Source of the DNA: Gloeophyllum trabeum ATCC 11539
Lineage: Eukaryota; Basidiomycota; Agaricomycetes; Gloeophyllales; Gloeophyllaceae
NCBI RefSeq assembly: GCF_000344685.1
Contig: NW_006920418.1
Location: 654,458 to 718,457, forward strand
Reading direction: 5' to 3'
Length of the DNA: 64,000 nt
Numbering within the stretch: position 1 is the stretch's first letter; every line of letters starts with the position of its first letter. The translations under genes and the position numbers were made by a program. Positions 46,162 through 57,257 of this stretch are shown here, one piece after another. Under the pieces are notes generated by a model. The model saw only the letters and a list, made by a program, of their open reading frames with translations, was not told the DNA's origin and did no database searches.

Positions 46162-47141
46162 AAGTTTCTTTGGGTGGAAAAGGTTTAGCAGTTTTGTGAA
46201 ATGACCATAACGACTCTTCATGACCTTTCCTTATATTCTCCTTATTGGTTCGAGTTCGCTCATTCATTATTCTTCCCTAATTTGCTTCTTGTTACGGTGG
46301 ATATCTTTATGTTGCGGGTGCTTACGGTACATTGTATCCGAGTCTGATCTTAGAAAGTTAGCGGAGTAATGGGATTAAATGGTTTGATCTCATAGAGCTC
46401 GTCCCATGGCATGCTCCCATTACCGTCTGTATGAATTCATCGCAGGATGATTTCCGCAGCTAGCCATGGCCACAGGACCACAAACAACCACTGGCGTCTG
46501 CAGCCATCGACAGGTACGTATCATTCAGCTGCCAGACACCACTGCACTTCTGTGCCGTCTATTCCAACCAGATATACTTCCTTTCGACGAACTGGCTGAT
46601 GACTCAGATTCAGACTCACGGCATGCCCTGTACTATCCTCGTCCCGAGCCGCAGGTGATACTGAGCTGTTTGCTCACAAGGGGGCATTCTCCACGGAATT
46701 CAATCACCAGTGGACAGGTGTCGCAAACAATGAATTCATAATCCTCGTACGCTTCAAGTCGCATAATATATTCACTTTCAGTTTCGCTTCATCCATGCTG
46801 TGCGTGCTATCTAATTGACAGGGACCGATGGCCGCTGCTCCCCTTCAACGTTTGGTTCTCCCAACGTCGAGGAAGGCTCATGGTTGGGTATTCATATTCC
46901 TGGCATTTCCTGCAACATGAATACATTGGCAGTTGAGCGTTCCTCGAGGCCACGGGGCCAAGACACTTGTGCCGGCGGTTCTCTTGATCCGGGCTTCCGC
47001 AAGACACGGTAGACCTAAGACTACGACAGCACGGGTTTTCTCAAGAGCTCCTGAGAAAGACGGTCTCATTTCAGAATCGATAAGGAATGGAACGGAAAAA
47101 ATGTGTAGTCCAATCATTCCTACACACATGGTGCTCTCACC
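46162..47141. other. Intergenic about 1 kb with weak frames
   Basis: 3' flank of the CaaX gene followed by a 91-codon frame at 46466-46741 (acidic FDELADDSDSDSRHALYY) and another protein-like piece, ELFAHKGAFSTEFNHQW near 46660-46720, in a different frame. These may be remnants of a small spliced gene, but no consistent exon model could be built. Confidence 0.3.
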
Positions 47142-48453
47142 ATGTCTCTTCCAACCTCTGACAAAGAATGGATATTAAAGCAGCAGCCTGAAGGTCAAAT
47201 ATCAATAGCGGACCTACCGGAGACGTTCGAATTAAAGGACGTGGCATTGGCCCCGCCAGGCGAGGCTTCTGTCCTTGTGAAACTCCTCACTCTGTCCAAC
47301 GACCCAGCACAGAGGACATGGATCAGGAAAGGTGGTGAAAGAAAGAAGTTATACGTCAAACCCCTGGTTCCAGGAGATACCATTCACACCATTGGAATAG
47401 CCAAGGTGATCGCTACCGGCAAGAGCGCGAAAATGTTCAAAGTCGGAGACTTGGTATATGGGTGGCTCCATTGGGCGGAGTATACAGTTTGCAAAGAAGA
47501 TGATGTATTCGCGCTAGAGTGAGTTTTGAATACCAGGACGATGATTATTCACATTTATCGGAAGATATCAGCCCTACCTTGGGATACTGACACAGTGCAT
47601 ACCTTGGAACACTCGGGTTCTCTGGATTCACAGCATATACCGGCTTGCATCGAGTGCTCAAATTCCAAACAGGACAGACTCTTGTTGTCAGCGGCGCTGC
47701 TGGGTATGAATCCTGTGACTTCCGGACCTCCACTTAGTGCTCAATTTTGCGGCAGATCAGTAGGTACCGTCGTCGTCCAAAATGCCAAGAAAGTATTACA
47801 GGCGGGGAAAGTCGTGGCAATTGCTGGATCGAAAGAAAAATGCGATTGGCTTTTAAGCATCGGCGCCGATGTGGCCTTGAACTACAAGTCCCCCAATTTC
47901 AAAGTGGATGTGGCGGAAGCAGCCCCTGAAGGTGTAGATGCATGAGTTCAGATGACTTTGTAAATTCTATGCAAAGGAGGCTAACAAATTTTCATACCTG
48001 CATCCCCTCTTTGCGGATATCTCTTGCCAGATATTTCGACAACACAGCTGGGCCAATACTCGACCATGCATGAAGAATCATGGGAGGATAGCAGCCTGTG
48101 GTGCCGTAGTGGGTGTGTTCCCTTGTTCCCGAGAATGGCAGCCACTTCACAGCAGGTTCTTTGTTCCAGCTTACAATTCGACCGGCGCACAAACCTTTGA
48201 GAACTTCTTCGACATTGTCTCACAACGTATCAACTTGAAAGGGTTTATCTGCACAGATTGGATGGATATGTGGCCGCAATTCCAAGTGGACATCACTAAA
48301 GCTATCCAAGATGGAAAGGTCATGCTCGGAGAAGGGACAGATACGGTTGTCGACTTGAGGGGTAAATTTGAAGACATTCCGAAGGTCTGGCTCAGGTTAT
48401 CTGAAGGAGGAAATTGAGGAAAGCTCGTCAGTGTCATATCGGATGCAGACTAG
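47142..48453 (+). pseudogene. MDR-type NADP-dependent reductase pseudogene
   Basis: Exon 1 (47142-47518) is intact: MSLPTSDKEWILKQQPEG, LLTLSNDPAQRTWIRKGG and FKVGDLVYGW are typical of leukotriene-B4-dehydrogenase/alkenal-reductase-like medium-chain reductases. With the expected 53-bp intron the second exon reads PTLGY, stop, then AYLGTLGFSGFTAYTGL and TLVVSGAAG. The cofactor domain VGTVVVQNAKKVLQ, VVAIAGSKEKCDWLLSIGAD follows. At 47941 the next donor reads ATGAGT instead of GTGAGT. YFDNTAGPILDHA then loses the frame before MKNHGRIAACGAVVG. The C-terminal part (TDWMDMWPQFQVDITKAIQ, GKFEDIPKVWLRL) ends at a TGA, and GKLVSVIS, the normal end, follows in frame. Three or four independent lesions make this a pseudogene, although a rescue acceptor at 47595 could bypass the first stop. 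Confidence 0.8.
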
Positions 48454-48500
48454 ACTACACGAGTTTGCAAACCAGCTCGAGTGATACGACGATAGTCAAG

Positions 48501-50468
48501 CTATCTGTACGAGCCAGACCAAGACGGCGCATCCCTAGCAGTACCGCAGGCAGAGCAAGCCAGATGGCCTTCTTGATTTAACCTAGGGACTTTATTAGAT
48601 AGGCATACGTTAACCCGGAAAATAATGCATACAATGTGCACACCTCACAGGCCCACTGTAGGCCTTCCAGTCTATTCGCTTCCGTTGCGTTGCCAGGAGA
48701 TCCTAGCTTTGCACGAGCCGGGGCAGCTCCGAGCCTACGGGCAGGACCATTCAAGCCCAGAGATTCCTTCTTGCATGTTTTGACCTCGTCCTGCACGATG
48801 TTCCCAAGTCGAAGCACATCCTGCTTGGGCTTTGTCGATCCTTTCGAGAGTTGGCTTGATGATGATGATGTATTCATTAAACTAGACGTCTCCGTTGAAG
48901 CCTTGGTTGGAGGTGCTGGGGTTGGGTTCTTTGCATGCTTATTTGACGACAGACCTGCTATAGCCGAAGCTGGAGGACAAGAGGAGAATGATCTATGTCT
49001 GTCATCATCCGAGGTCAGGTCAATAAAATGAAGCGGATCTTTGTCCTCTCCCCTGGGTGGCCGTGAGGTAGAGGAGATTGCAAAGTCTTTCCAGAAGTCA
49101 TGTTTGGTCATCTTGAGATCGTCCAACTCAGACTCCTTCATCATATCCATCATGGTATTTCGGCGTTCTTGATCTGTTTCTTGCTTCGTCTCAAACTCGT
49201 CTTCTCCTTCATCCCCGGAAGATCTCTCCCGTTCCTTGGGCTGAGATCCTCCTTTAAAGATCGCATGAATGCTGTACTGGGTTGTTTCCGCTCCAATCAC
49301 GTACCTTGGATAGCACGGAGCCTCCGCTCCGCAGCCAAGGCTCTTTCTTCCCTGGCCCGCTTGCTGATACCAGGGGTTAGCGCAGGAAGAATGGCCATAA
49401 AGACTGGTATATTAGACTTGCCTGCCCGCCTTTTTTCTAAACCCCGCGCCAGCCTTCTTACTGTCCTCGTCACTGATATCGTCGTTGAGAGACGTGCCTT
49501 TACCGACAAAGGCACCCTCCGCTTTGACTCTTGACCCAGCCTTGCGCCTCTTGGCTGTCTGAGCTCCGGTATGATTAGAAGGTCCGGCTGCTGCAGTGCG
49601 TCTTCGTCTCCGGGTAGGTCGGGTGCGTGTTTGGGCGCCTCCGCACTGCGCAAACAGGTAAACCTCGCTAATTTCGGATACATGATCATAGAGTCGATTA
49701 CCATGTATTCGGGTAGATCACCTGTCTCTAAGGTTTGTCCGCCAACTAGCGACGAGTCGAGCAGGAGTTTCCCTGAGGACCAGTAGCCTGCATGCGTGGT
49801 GAGAATACTGTCTGGACTGAAGAGGGAGTGCAGACCATCGCCGTAATAGCCCTTGTTCTGCAACGCTCGCACTTCGCTGTTCAATTGCCGCCATAAGGCT
49901 TGGAAGGCAGGACCATGATTCATGTGCTGGGACCCATCATGGAGAGGACTGCATCGTACAGGAAAGGCATGCACGCACTTTGATGTGGGCTAGCTAGCCA
50001 TCAAGGTCAGTCGCAGCATCTGCTGTGGCGGGAAGCTGCCCGGGACGTACCTCGTGGCACAGTGTGCTCAACAGCCATGAGTTAGGGTAGAACCGACCAT
50101 CGGGTCGCCGTAACACAAGCTCTGCCGGGATGGGATGATCAGTGACCTCTAGGATTGCTTGATTCATACTCACCTACAGTTTCGCCTGCCTCCCAGTTAC
50201 GACCCGCGAATACTCGATTATACTCATACTGCAAATGTGACATTCAGTATTCGATGCTGGTCGCGCATATCCGAGCATTAATGACCTCCTCAAAGCTATT
50301 CACTGAGAACCCATGAGCTTTCATTATCGGTCGTACTTGCGCCGCCAGTGCCCGCAATAGCTGCCTCGCCGCCTCCTGTGCTTCCGGTTGCGGCATCGGA
50401 AGGGCGGTTATAAAGTTTATGTGGGGATTCGGGTTTGTCTCCCGTTCGTTGATACGGTGATGCACCAT
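48501..50468 (-). CDS. WSS1: DNA-dependent metalloprotease Wss1 (WLM domain)
   Basis: Ten exons: 50286-50468, 50174-50228, 50051-50121, 49979-49993, 49836-49926, 49702-49787, 49422-49645, 49305-49363, 48633-49251 and 48501-48582, joining in phase to 494 residues. The WLM domain opens MVHHRINERETNPNPHINFI. The zinc site HELAHIKHMNHGPAF (residues 102-116) is split over three exons, its LAHIK coming from a 15-nt exon. Residues 246-256 (R, five residues, AA, two residues, R) are a perfect Cdc48/p97-binding VIM motif. HFIDLTSDDD near 336-345 looks like a SUMO-interaction motif, and a RanBP2-type finger (WACEVCTLLNQEG..ACSAC) ends the protein. These are the parts of Wss1/Spartan-type proteases that degrade DNA-protein crosslinks. 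Intron 49364-49421 is GC-AG. The gene is divergent from phosphofructokinase. Confidence 0.9.
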
Positions 50469-50729
50469 CGTCGTCAGCAACCACGAGCAAGTCTAGTCTC
50501 GCCCACGGATGATAGCAAAGGTCCGAGGATGTAGACCGAGCTCGACGCGGCCAATAACGCGCAGCACGTTGGACGCGTCGAGCGCGTCTAATCTCCGATG
50601 GCCCAGGCCGAATCTGGATGATGGCGAGCGGACAGTCCGAGTCCACTCTTAAGGCCGATTCAGTCGTACAGCGGCCCCGATACTGTACCTCTCATTGCTC
50701 TGTACATCGTCGGCGTTCAGAACACGACC
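50469..50729. promoter_or_regulatory. Divergent promoter region, WSS1 / phosphofructokinase
   Basis: 261 bp between the two start codons must hold both promoters. No specific motif was identified. Confidence 0.45.
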
Positions 50730-53700
50730 ATGAAGCTCGCCGTTCTCACTTCCGGGGGCGACAGCGCCGGAATGAATGCGGTCGTCCGTGCGGTGGTGAA
50801 GGCGGGCATCCTGCAGTGAGTCTCGCACGAATAACAATACATTATCCCCTCTAAAGTTAGGATATCAAGAGGCTGTGAGACATGGGTCGTGCGAGAAGGC
50901 TACGAAGGTTTGGTACGGGGCAATCAAGCCGATGAGCACCAAGATGCTATTCTACCTCCCCCTCCCCCGGAAGTCCGCGTCAAGGACGTTAATTTTCTGA
51001 AGAACCTGAGATTTGGGGACGGTGCATTACTGAAAGACGGAACTGGCGATCTTCCCTCCGGTCGAACGCTCAAGGGCCGTTATATCGTCCGCGTTGGTTG
51101 GGACGACGTCCGAGGATGGTTAACGGAGGTAAGTTAGGCGTGTTGTCTTCGGTTGACTGATCCGAGATGGGTCATGCAGGGAGGAACTCTCATTGGGACA
51201 GCGCGATGCAAGAGCTTCCGTACGCCTGAGGGACGGACTGCAGCTGCCTACAACATGATCAAGGAGGGTATCGATGCCCTCGTTGTCTGTGGAGGAGATG
51301 GGTCATTAACCGGCGCGGACGTGTTGCGATCGGAATGGCCAAAGATTGTAGGTACTCTGCGCGAACAAGGTACGCACGCCTTCTCTTACTCGGTCATATG
51401 TATCACCTCGACCTGATAACCAAAAGGCAAAATATCCGAGGAACAGTACAAGCTACATGGTCACCTCAAGATCGTTGGACTGGTTGGCTCGATCGACAAT
51501 GACATGTCCATGACAGACCTTACCATCGGCGCTCCTACCGCTCTACATCGAATTTGTGAAGCACTAGACAACATCAACTCCACCGCCATTTCGCATTCTC
51601 GGGCCTTTGTGATCGAGGTGATGGGACGGCATTGTGGCTGGTTAGCTCTCCTTGCCGGGTTGAGGTAAGTGTACAGTTCCTAATCTCATTCGCGATTGTC
51701 TCAGCCAGGGGGGGCAGTTCCGGTGCAGACTTTATATTCATCCCAGAGTCTCCACCAGAGACGAATCCTTGGGAAGATGAAATGTGCGCGAAGATCCAGC
51801 GGGTTAGCCACTGCCTATTGTCCATGCTTCAAGACTGTGTATCTGACACTCTTAACTCTAGCATCGCCATATGGGGAAACGAAAGACAATCGTTATCGTC
51901 GCGGAGGGCGCTGTTGACAAGGAGTTGCAGCCAATACGCGCAGAATACGTGAAGGATGTCCTCTCCGAACGACTGGGACTGGACACTAGGGTGACGACGT
52001 TGGGACACACTCAACGAGGTGGCAAACCCTGTGCTCTGGACAGGATCTGGGTGAGTGTTCCTTGCCAAACGCGTACTGTAAGGATCATGCTAAGGTTGCT
52101 TCCCGGCTCCGTAGCCGACGCTGCAAGGCATAGAAGCCGTAAAAGCTCTCTTGGAAGCAACACCCCAAACTCCTTCATACATGATTGGCATGTGCGAGAA
52201 CAAAATCACTCGCATACCCTTGATGGAAGCCGTGGCTGCTGTAAGTCTGCCTATTCGAGGATGAAAGGTTACTTCGCTTATTCCACCCTCAGACACAAGC
52301 CGTTGCTACCGCTCTTCAGCAGAAGGACTTCGCTAAGGCTATGTCGCTCCGTGACCCAGAATTCGTCGACAGCTTGGAGGGCTTCTTCGCCACGTCCGGG
52401 TTGGATAAGGAAGGGCGATTACCCAAGGAGCAGGTGCGTATATGTGTTGTCCTCCTGGAGAAGGTTAATGACGCAGAATGACGGTACAGAGGATGCGTGT
52501 TGCCATCATGCAGTATGTTCTTCATTATGTCAACCCGCTTTGGGTACTCATCGCTCCAAAGTATCGGTGCTCCAGCTGGCGGAATGAACGCGGCTACCCG
52601 AGCCATTACGCGGTATTGCTACCGCCAAGGTCACACGCCGATAGCCGTGCAGAACGGTTTCCTCGGGCTTCTCGACGATAGCGTGTATGAACTGTCCTGG
52701 CTCACCGTGGACAACTGGATGGCGCGTGGCGGTTCCGAGCTGGGTACGAACCGTACGTTGCCCGACGTCGATCTCGGCGCCGTAGCCGCGAAGTTCCAGC
52801 AGCACAGGATTGACGGCCTGATCATGATCGGAGGGTTCGAAGCTTTCACTTCGCTGCTAATCCTGGAACAAGGCAGGAAGCACTATCCGGCGTTTCATAT
52901 CCCCATGACGCACCTTCCTGCCACTATCTCGAACAATGTTCCGGTTACTCAATTCAGCCTTGGTTGTGATACCAGTTTGAACGCGCTGCTGGAGGCGTGT
53001 GACTCTATCAAGCAGAGTGCTCAGGCGAGTAGGAACCGGGTATTTGTAGTGGAAACTCAGGGAGGGAAATGCGGTTTCTTAGCCACCTTGGGCGCTCTGG
53101 GGGTGAGTGCCGCCAGTGATTGTATACAGAATACGTTGTGATCTCGCTCTCGCAGTGTGGTGCGGTTATTGTCTATACTCCGGAGACAGGGATTTCGCTG
53201 GATATGCTTCGGAATGACGTCAAATTCTTGAAACGGCGATACGAGCTAGATGTCAAGGGGCATAATGAGGGGCGTATCGTCATCAGGTATGGCGTGGTCG
53301 GGTTGATGTCGCTACTTGACCTGACTCGAGACATAGGAACGAGGCATCATCGCACATCTACACCACGGATATGCTCACGAAAATGTTCAAGGAAGAAGGG
53401 GGGAAGTTATTCGATTCTAGGTCTGCGTCCCTTGGACACACTTTACAGGGCGGCATCCCCTCGCCCATGGACCGAGCTCGGGCTGTCCGGCTGTCTCTGA
53501 AGTGCATGGCATTCCTGGAGGAGCACCACGAGGTCTTACGGAAGCAGACAAAGAGACAAACAACTCCCAACACCGCCGCTGTCATAACTATTCAGGGATC
53601 TGCGATCAAGTGGGTACCTGTGAACGACATGGTCGAGCACGCCGACATGAAGAATCGGACGGGTATACATGGATGGTGGCAAGACATAAGGGAGCTCGTG

Positions 53701-53733
53701 GATGCAATGGTTGCGAGACCGCAAATAGTGTAG
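50730..53733 (+). CDS. ATP-dependent 6-phosphofructokinase
   Basis: Twelve exons: 50730-50815, 50861-51128, 51180-51369, 51427-51664, 51718-51802, 51862-52050, 52115-52240, 52293-52433, 52490-52512, 52562-53102, 53156-53286 and 53337-53733, joining in phase to 804 residues. It is the eukaryotic double-domain enzyme. The catalytic N-terminal half has [43 protein letters not shown] and [13 protein letters not shown]. The regulatory C-terminal half has [25 protein letters not shown] and [18 protein letters not shown]. Reaction: fructose 6-phosphate plus ATP to fructose 1,6-bisphosphate, the committed glycolytic step. It lacks the long N-terminal extension of yeast PFK subunits. The intron after 51664 has three nearby CAG acceptors; 51717 is chosen because it gives a 53-bp intron and the family sequence [10 protein letters not shown]. 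Confidence 0.93.
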
Positions 53734-54027
53734 AGAATAGAAAGCATCTGAGTACTTAAACTATTTGGTGTATTGCTATCGATAGAGACAAGGAGTGTCC
53801 TGCGCTTTGTACTATAGTTCTCGTAATGCACGCTAAACAAGGACCCACAACGCGGTGGGTGACGCGGTGACGGCGAGCACGTGCCCTCGGTACACCGGAG
53901 CGGAGATTGAAAATGCATCGTGGCAGCGTCGGCGCGGACCGAAGGGCGGTTGACCGTTACGCCTGCGTTACTCAACGCGCTGATCTCGCGACGCCCCAGC
54001 CTGGCTTGGCCCGTGCCCTCCACCACC

Positions 54028-55464
54028 ATGCCCTCTCCTCAGCACCATCTTATTTACCCGAAAACAAACATCCCCCGTCCCCCGCTGCCCGTGCATCGCG
54101 CGAACTCGCAGTTGAAGCTCAGTGCGTCGTCGTTTCGTCGAAAGGGATGTTGGAGAACGATACAGCTGACACGTCTGGGATTTCTCAGCTGAATCTTCGA
54201 AGTTGCCGGAAGTAAAGTTCCAGGAGCTGGAGAAGGAAGGGCAGAAGGTCATTGTGCGTAATATCGCGTCGTTTTGATGAAATGAAGATGGACTGATGTC
54301 TCTGCAGATCGGGAGACTGAAGATTCCAACTGTGCGCCTCCCACTTCACTTTTCACGATTGTCCCTGAGACGTAAACTCTGACATAGCCGAGTGGCCATG
54401 CCTTCATCCTACGACGATATGATACCGGCGCAGTCAGCCTGACCACCATGTTCCGCGCTGCGTTCCCCCTCGCCACTGACGAAGAGGAGAAGGCAGAGAC
54501 GGCGTGGGTCAAGGCGAACTACGACGTGGGCACGCAGAAGGACGCTTACCGTGTTCGACTGGCAGGCACCTGGGTCGGCGTCGACGTCGCCTTGTCTGTG
54601 GCAGAGGCGTATAGCATTAGCCACATAATTCCTCTACTGGCTGCCGCAGAGCCTGAAGAGGGCAAACAGTATCGGCGATCCGGGAAGCCGACTACCCCCA
54701 AGCAGCAGCCTGCCCCGCCAGTCACTACAACCTTGCCCACGCCAGCTCCGTCTTTCGGCTCCCCCAACCCTACCAAACGCCGCAGGGAGGCTTCGCCTGC
54801 TCCTGTCGTAGAACTCAAACCGCCCCCTTCCCCGCCACCTTCAGCCAGCCCGGCGTTGCGCAGATCACCTCGCAAGCCGAGTCCTGCTGTTACGACTGCA
54901 AGCCCTGCCAAGAGCTCAGTTCTGAAGTCTACTGCTGCTACGACTACGACAGTCAAGGTCGGAAAGCCACCATCCAAGCCAGCGTCTAAGCGGCAGCAAG
55001 AGCCACTTACTCCTGCCGCTTCAGATGAAACTGTTGGCGAGGATGAGCTTCCTGATATCCATGGGCCTGATATGAACGAGGACATCGCTGAGCAGAAAGA
55101 ATTGATTGAGAGGTTGAAGAAGGAGCGCGATGAGGCAGAACAGGAGCGCGCCAGGGCTATCGAGGAGGCCGACGATTTGAAGCAAAAGGAGCTGGTGGGC
55201 AAAAAGCGCGAGCGAGAAGACAGCGAGGAGCAGCAGTACAAGTTTGAGTTCAAGGAGCCGGAGAATAAGGAGAGGGCTATAGCGACCAACAGGCGGGTTA
55301 CGGGCTTCTACGAACGGATGCCACCCGAAAGAAAATCTGCTGCTTGGGGTGCAGTCGCATTTGCTGCTGGGCTGGGAGCGATGTAAGTTATATGATTGCC
55401 TCTCCAGCACATCATCTGACGCCGTTGCTTTAGGACCTTCTTGCCAAACCTTCTTGGATTCTGA
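54028..55464 (+). CDS. BQT4: Bqt4-like inner nuclear membrane protein (APSES-type domain)
   Basis: Five exons: 54028-54121, 54189-54253, 54308-54331, 54388-55382 and 55434-55464, joining to 402 residues. The KilA-N/APSES-like domain is seen in VKFQELEKEGQKVIIGRLKI, HAFILRRYDTGAVSLTTMFR, AETAWVKANYDV and RLAGTWVGVDVAL. A Pro/Ser/Lys-rich linker, a charged coiled coil (KELIERLKKERDEAEQERAR, about residues 225-290) and a single C-terminal membrane segment (AAWGAVAFAAGLGAMTFLP) follow, ending LLGF. This order matches fission yeast Bqt4, which anchors telomeres and other proteins at the inner nuclear membrane. The 24-nt third exon encodes only IGRLKIPT. Convergent with the paraoxonase-like gene downstream. 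Confidence 0.85.
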
Positions 55465-55884
55465 TTGCACTCTGATCGGTGTGTGCTAGTGTGTTCCACC
55501 AAGTCACGATCCGGCCGTCAATCGTAAGGCTATGACTCGTCGAGCCGGTTCCCTGTACTATTCCTTCTTCCTTTCCCTTCTCTGCGACACATTCTCGGTT
55601 GCCAAAGACGTACATTCCTCAAGTTTACCGTAAGTTGTCTGTAGTCTTCGGCTTGTGACCGTAATTGTTTGTCGTCATCGTCTTCCATACTCCCCTTGTC
55701 CTGGTTAAATTGTTGCATGCTTCTAGTACGGATGTACCTATGTATTGTGCCTTTTTATTTTATTCAGTTTCTGTAGAGGCTTCTTGTATTGGCAATGGGA
55801 CTAGCGCCATGAATTTAATGAGCAAAAGCCAAGATAGACCGCAGCAAGCTCGCGAATCCTGCGGGTCAGTCTTTCATTCCATGG
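55465..55884. other. Convergent 3' ends
   Basis: 3' flanks of BQT4 (plus) and the paraoxonase-like gene (minus). No additional gene recognised. Confidence 0.5.
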
Positions 55885-57257
55885 TCAAGGTCTACAGACT
55901 AGAACGCCTTCAGTGTACAAACCCGTCACGTACAATGTGCCTGCCTGGCTATCCCGTAGAGCTGTGCAGGAGTTCGGGAAGCCATTGACACCTCCATCGC
56001 TTTGATATAAAGTCTCCACAGTATGGCTGCGCGCGGGAGGAACTTTAGCAGACGCCGGCAAGGGAGCCTGCATGTCAAACTCTGGGGAAGGTGTGTGCAG
56101 CACCAGGTGCGCCCCGGTCTCAGGGTGCTTGTGGTACAGGCTGCGCGGCTTAACGGCGACAACCCAGCTCGGTGCGGCTGCGTCGGTCTTGTTCTTTGAG
56201 ACCGCGATGAGCGATGGGAAGTGGGGATGGCCCGCGACTATCAGCGTTCCCTCGTCGTCGAACATAATGTTGTCGGCGGCGAAGGGCAGTGGCACTTTAC
56301 TCTGCAGGCGAAGGGCGTTTGTGAGCGACTCCCGCGCGTAGAACCGGACTTCTGCCATCGAGCTCGAGGCTACCGCTAGTTGCTGTCCGTCGTGGGATAA
56401 CGCTACACCGTTCGGGAAGGGTATTCCTATCGCAGAGAAAGTATGCTGGGTTGACACTGATCCTGGGTCGGGGCTGTCAACAGAGACATGGGAAACCCAG
56501 CCAAGCGGCAGTCCAAAGACCGACTCGGTCATGGGCAGAATTTCTCCCAGCAAGCTCGGGACTCGTCTGGTCATCAGATGGTCATTGCTGACGTAGAACG
56601 AGGTGGGCGACGTGAGGGCTACGGAGTTGGGCGAGACGAAGTATTTTGATGTCAGCGTACGCACCCAGGTTGCCCGCGACGGGTGGGACGGCGACATGTA
56701 GAACTGCTCGATAGTGGTGTTGTGCCGTGCGTGGTTGACTACGAAGAGATTCGAGGCGTTCCCCGCGTATGAAGGCCATATCTCCAGGCCCAGCGGGTGA
56801 AAGTCGTGGCCCTCGGGGTAGCCAGTGAATGAAACCTTTTGCAGGCTGTCTGATTTCGGGTCATATACCCAGAGCGCACCACGAGGGTTCGGGTCCCGTA
56901 GAGGACCCATCACGGTGTTCCATGCCTTGCGATTTGGGTCACAAGAAAGCAAGAGTAGCCTCTCCTGCAGCACGCCACCCTTATCCTTGTGGTCCCAAAA
57001 CGTCGCATCCTCGCAGTATTTCAGCTGCGCTTCCTGCGGGTCGTCTTTCAGGACGCGGCATTTGCTCTTGGGGTCCCCGCCGCCGTAGTAGGCTTCGGGA
57101 AGAGACGGCTTGGTGAGGAAGACGTTCTTTGCCACAAGCCCGTTCCGCCACGCGACGAAACCCTGAAATACGCGTTCTGTCAGGCGCGTGCAAACGCTGG
57201 ATTGTTCGCGTGTAGTCTTACCACTAGGGCTGCGAAGAAAATGAGAGAGTTCTTCAT
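55885..57257 (-). CDS. Paraoxonase/arylesterase-like lactonase
   Basis: Two exons (57222-57257 and 55885-57162; 59-bp intron) give 437 residues. The short first exon MKNSLIFFAALV is hydrophobic and, with the following GFVAWRNGLVAKNVF, could act as a signal anchor, as in mammalian paraoxonases. Conserved elements of the six-bladed propeller are KYCEDATFWD (the calcium-binding Glu-Asp pair), GHDFHPLGLEIWPSY, LFVVNHARHNTTIE, KYFVSPNSVALTSPTSFYVS with NDH, IPFPNGVALSHDGQQLAVAS, FAADNIMFDDEGTLIVAGHP, and the C-terminus TLYVTGLYTEGVLVC. Metal ligands at the usual Asn/Asp positions are present, so it should be an active calcium-dependent lactonase or esterase of the secretory pathway. Natural substrate unknown. 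Confidence 0.87.

Noticed and set aside
46466..46741. 91-codon acidic frame after the CaaX gene
   Set aside because: Part of the translation looks protein-like, but exon joining is inconsistent between frames; left as unresolved spacer.
54546..55289. 247-codon minus-strand frame in BQT4
   Set aside because: Shadow of the plus-strand gene, which has clear domain support.
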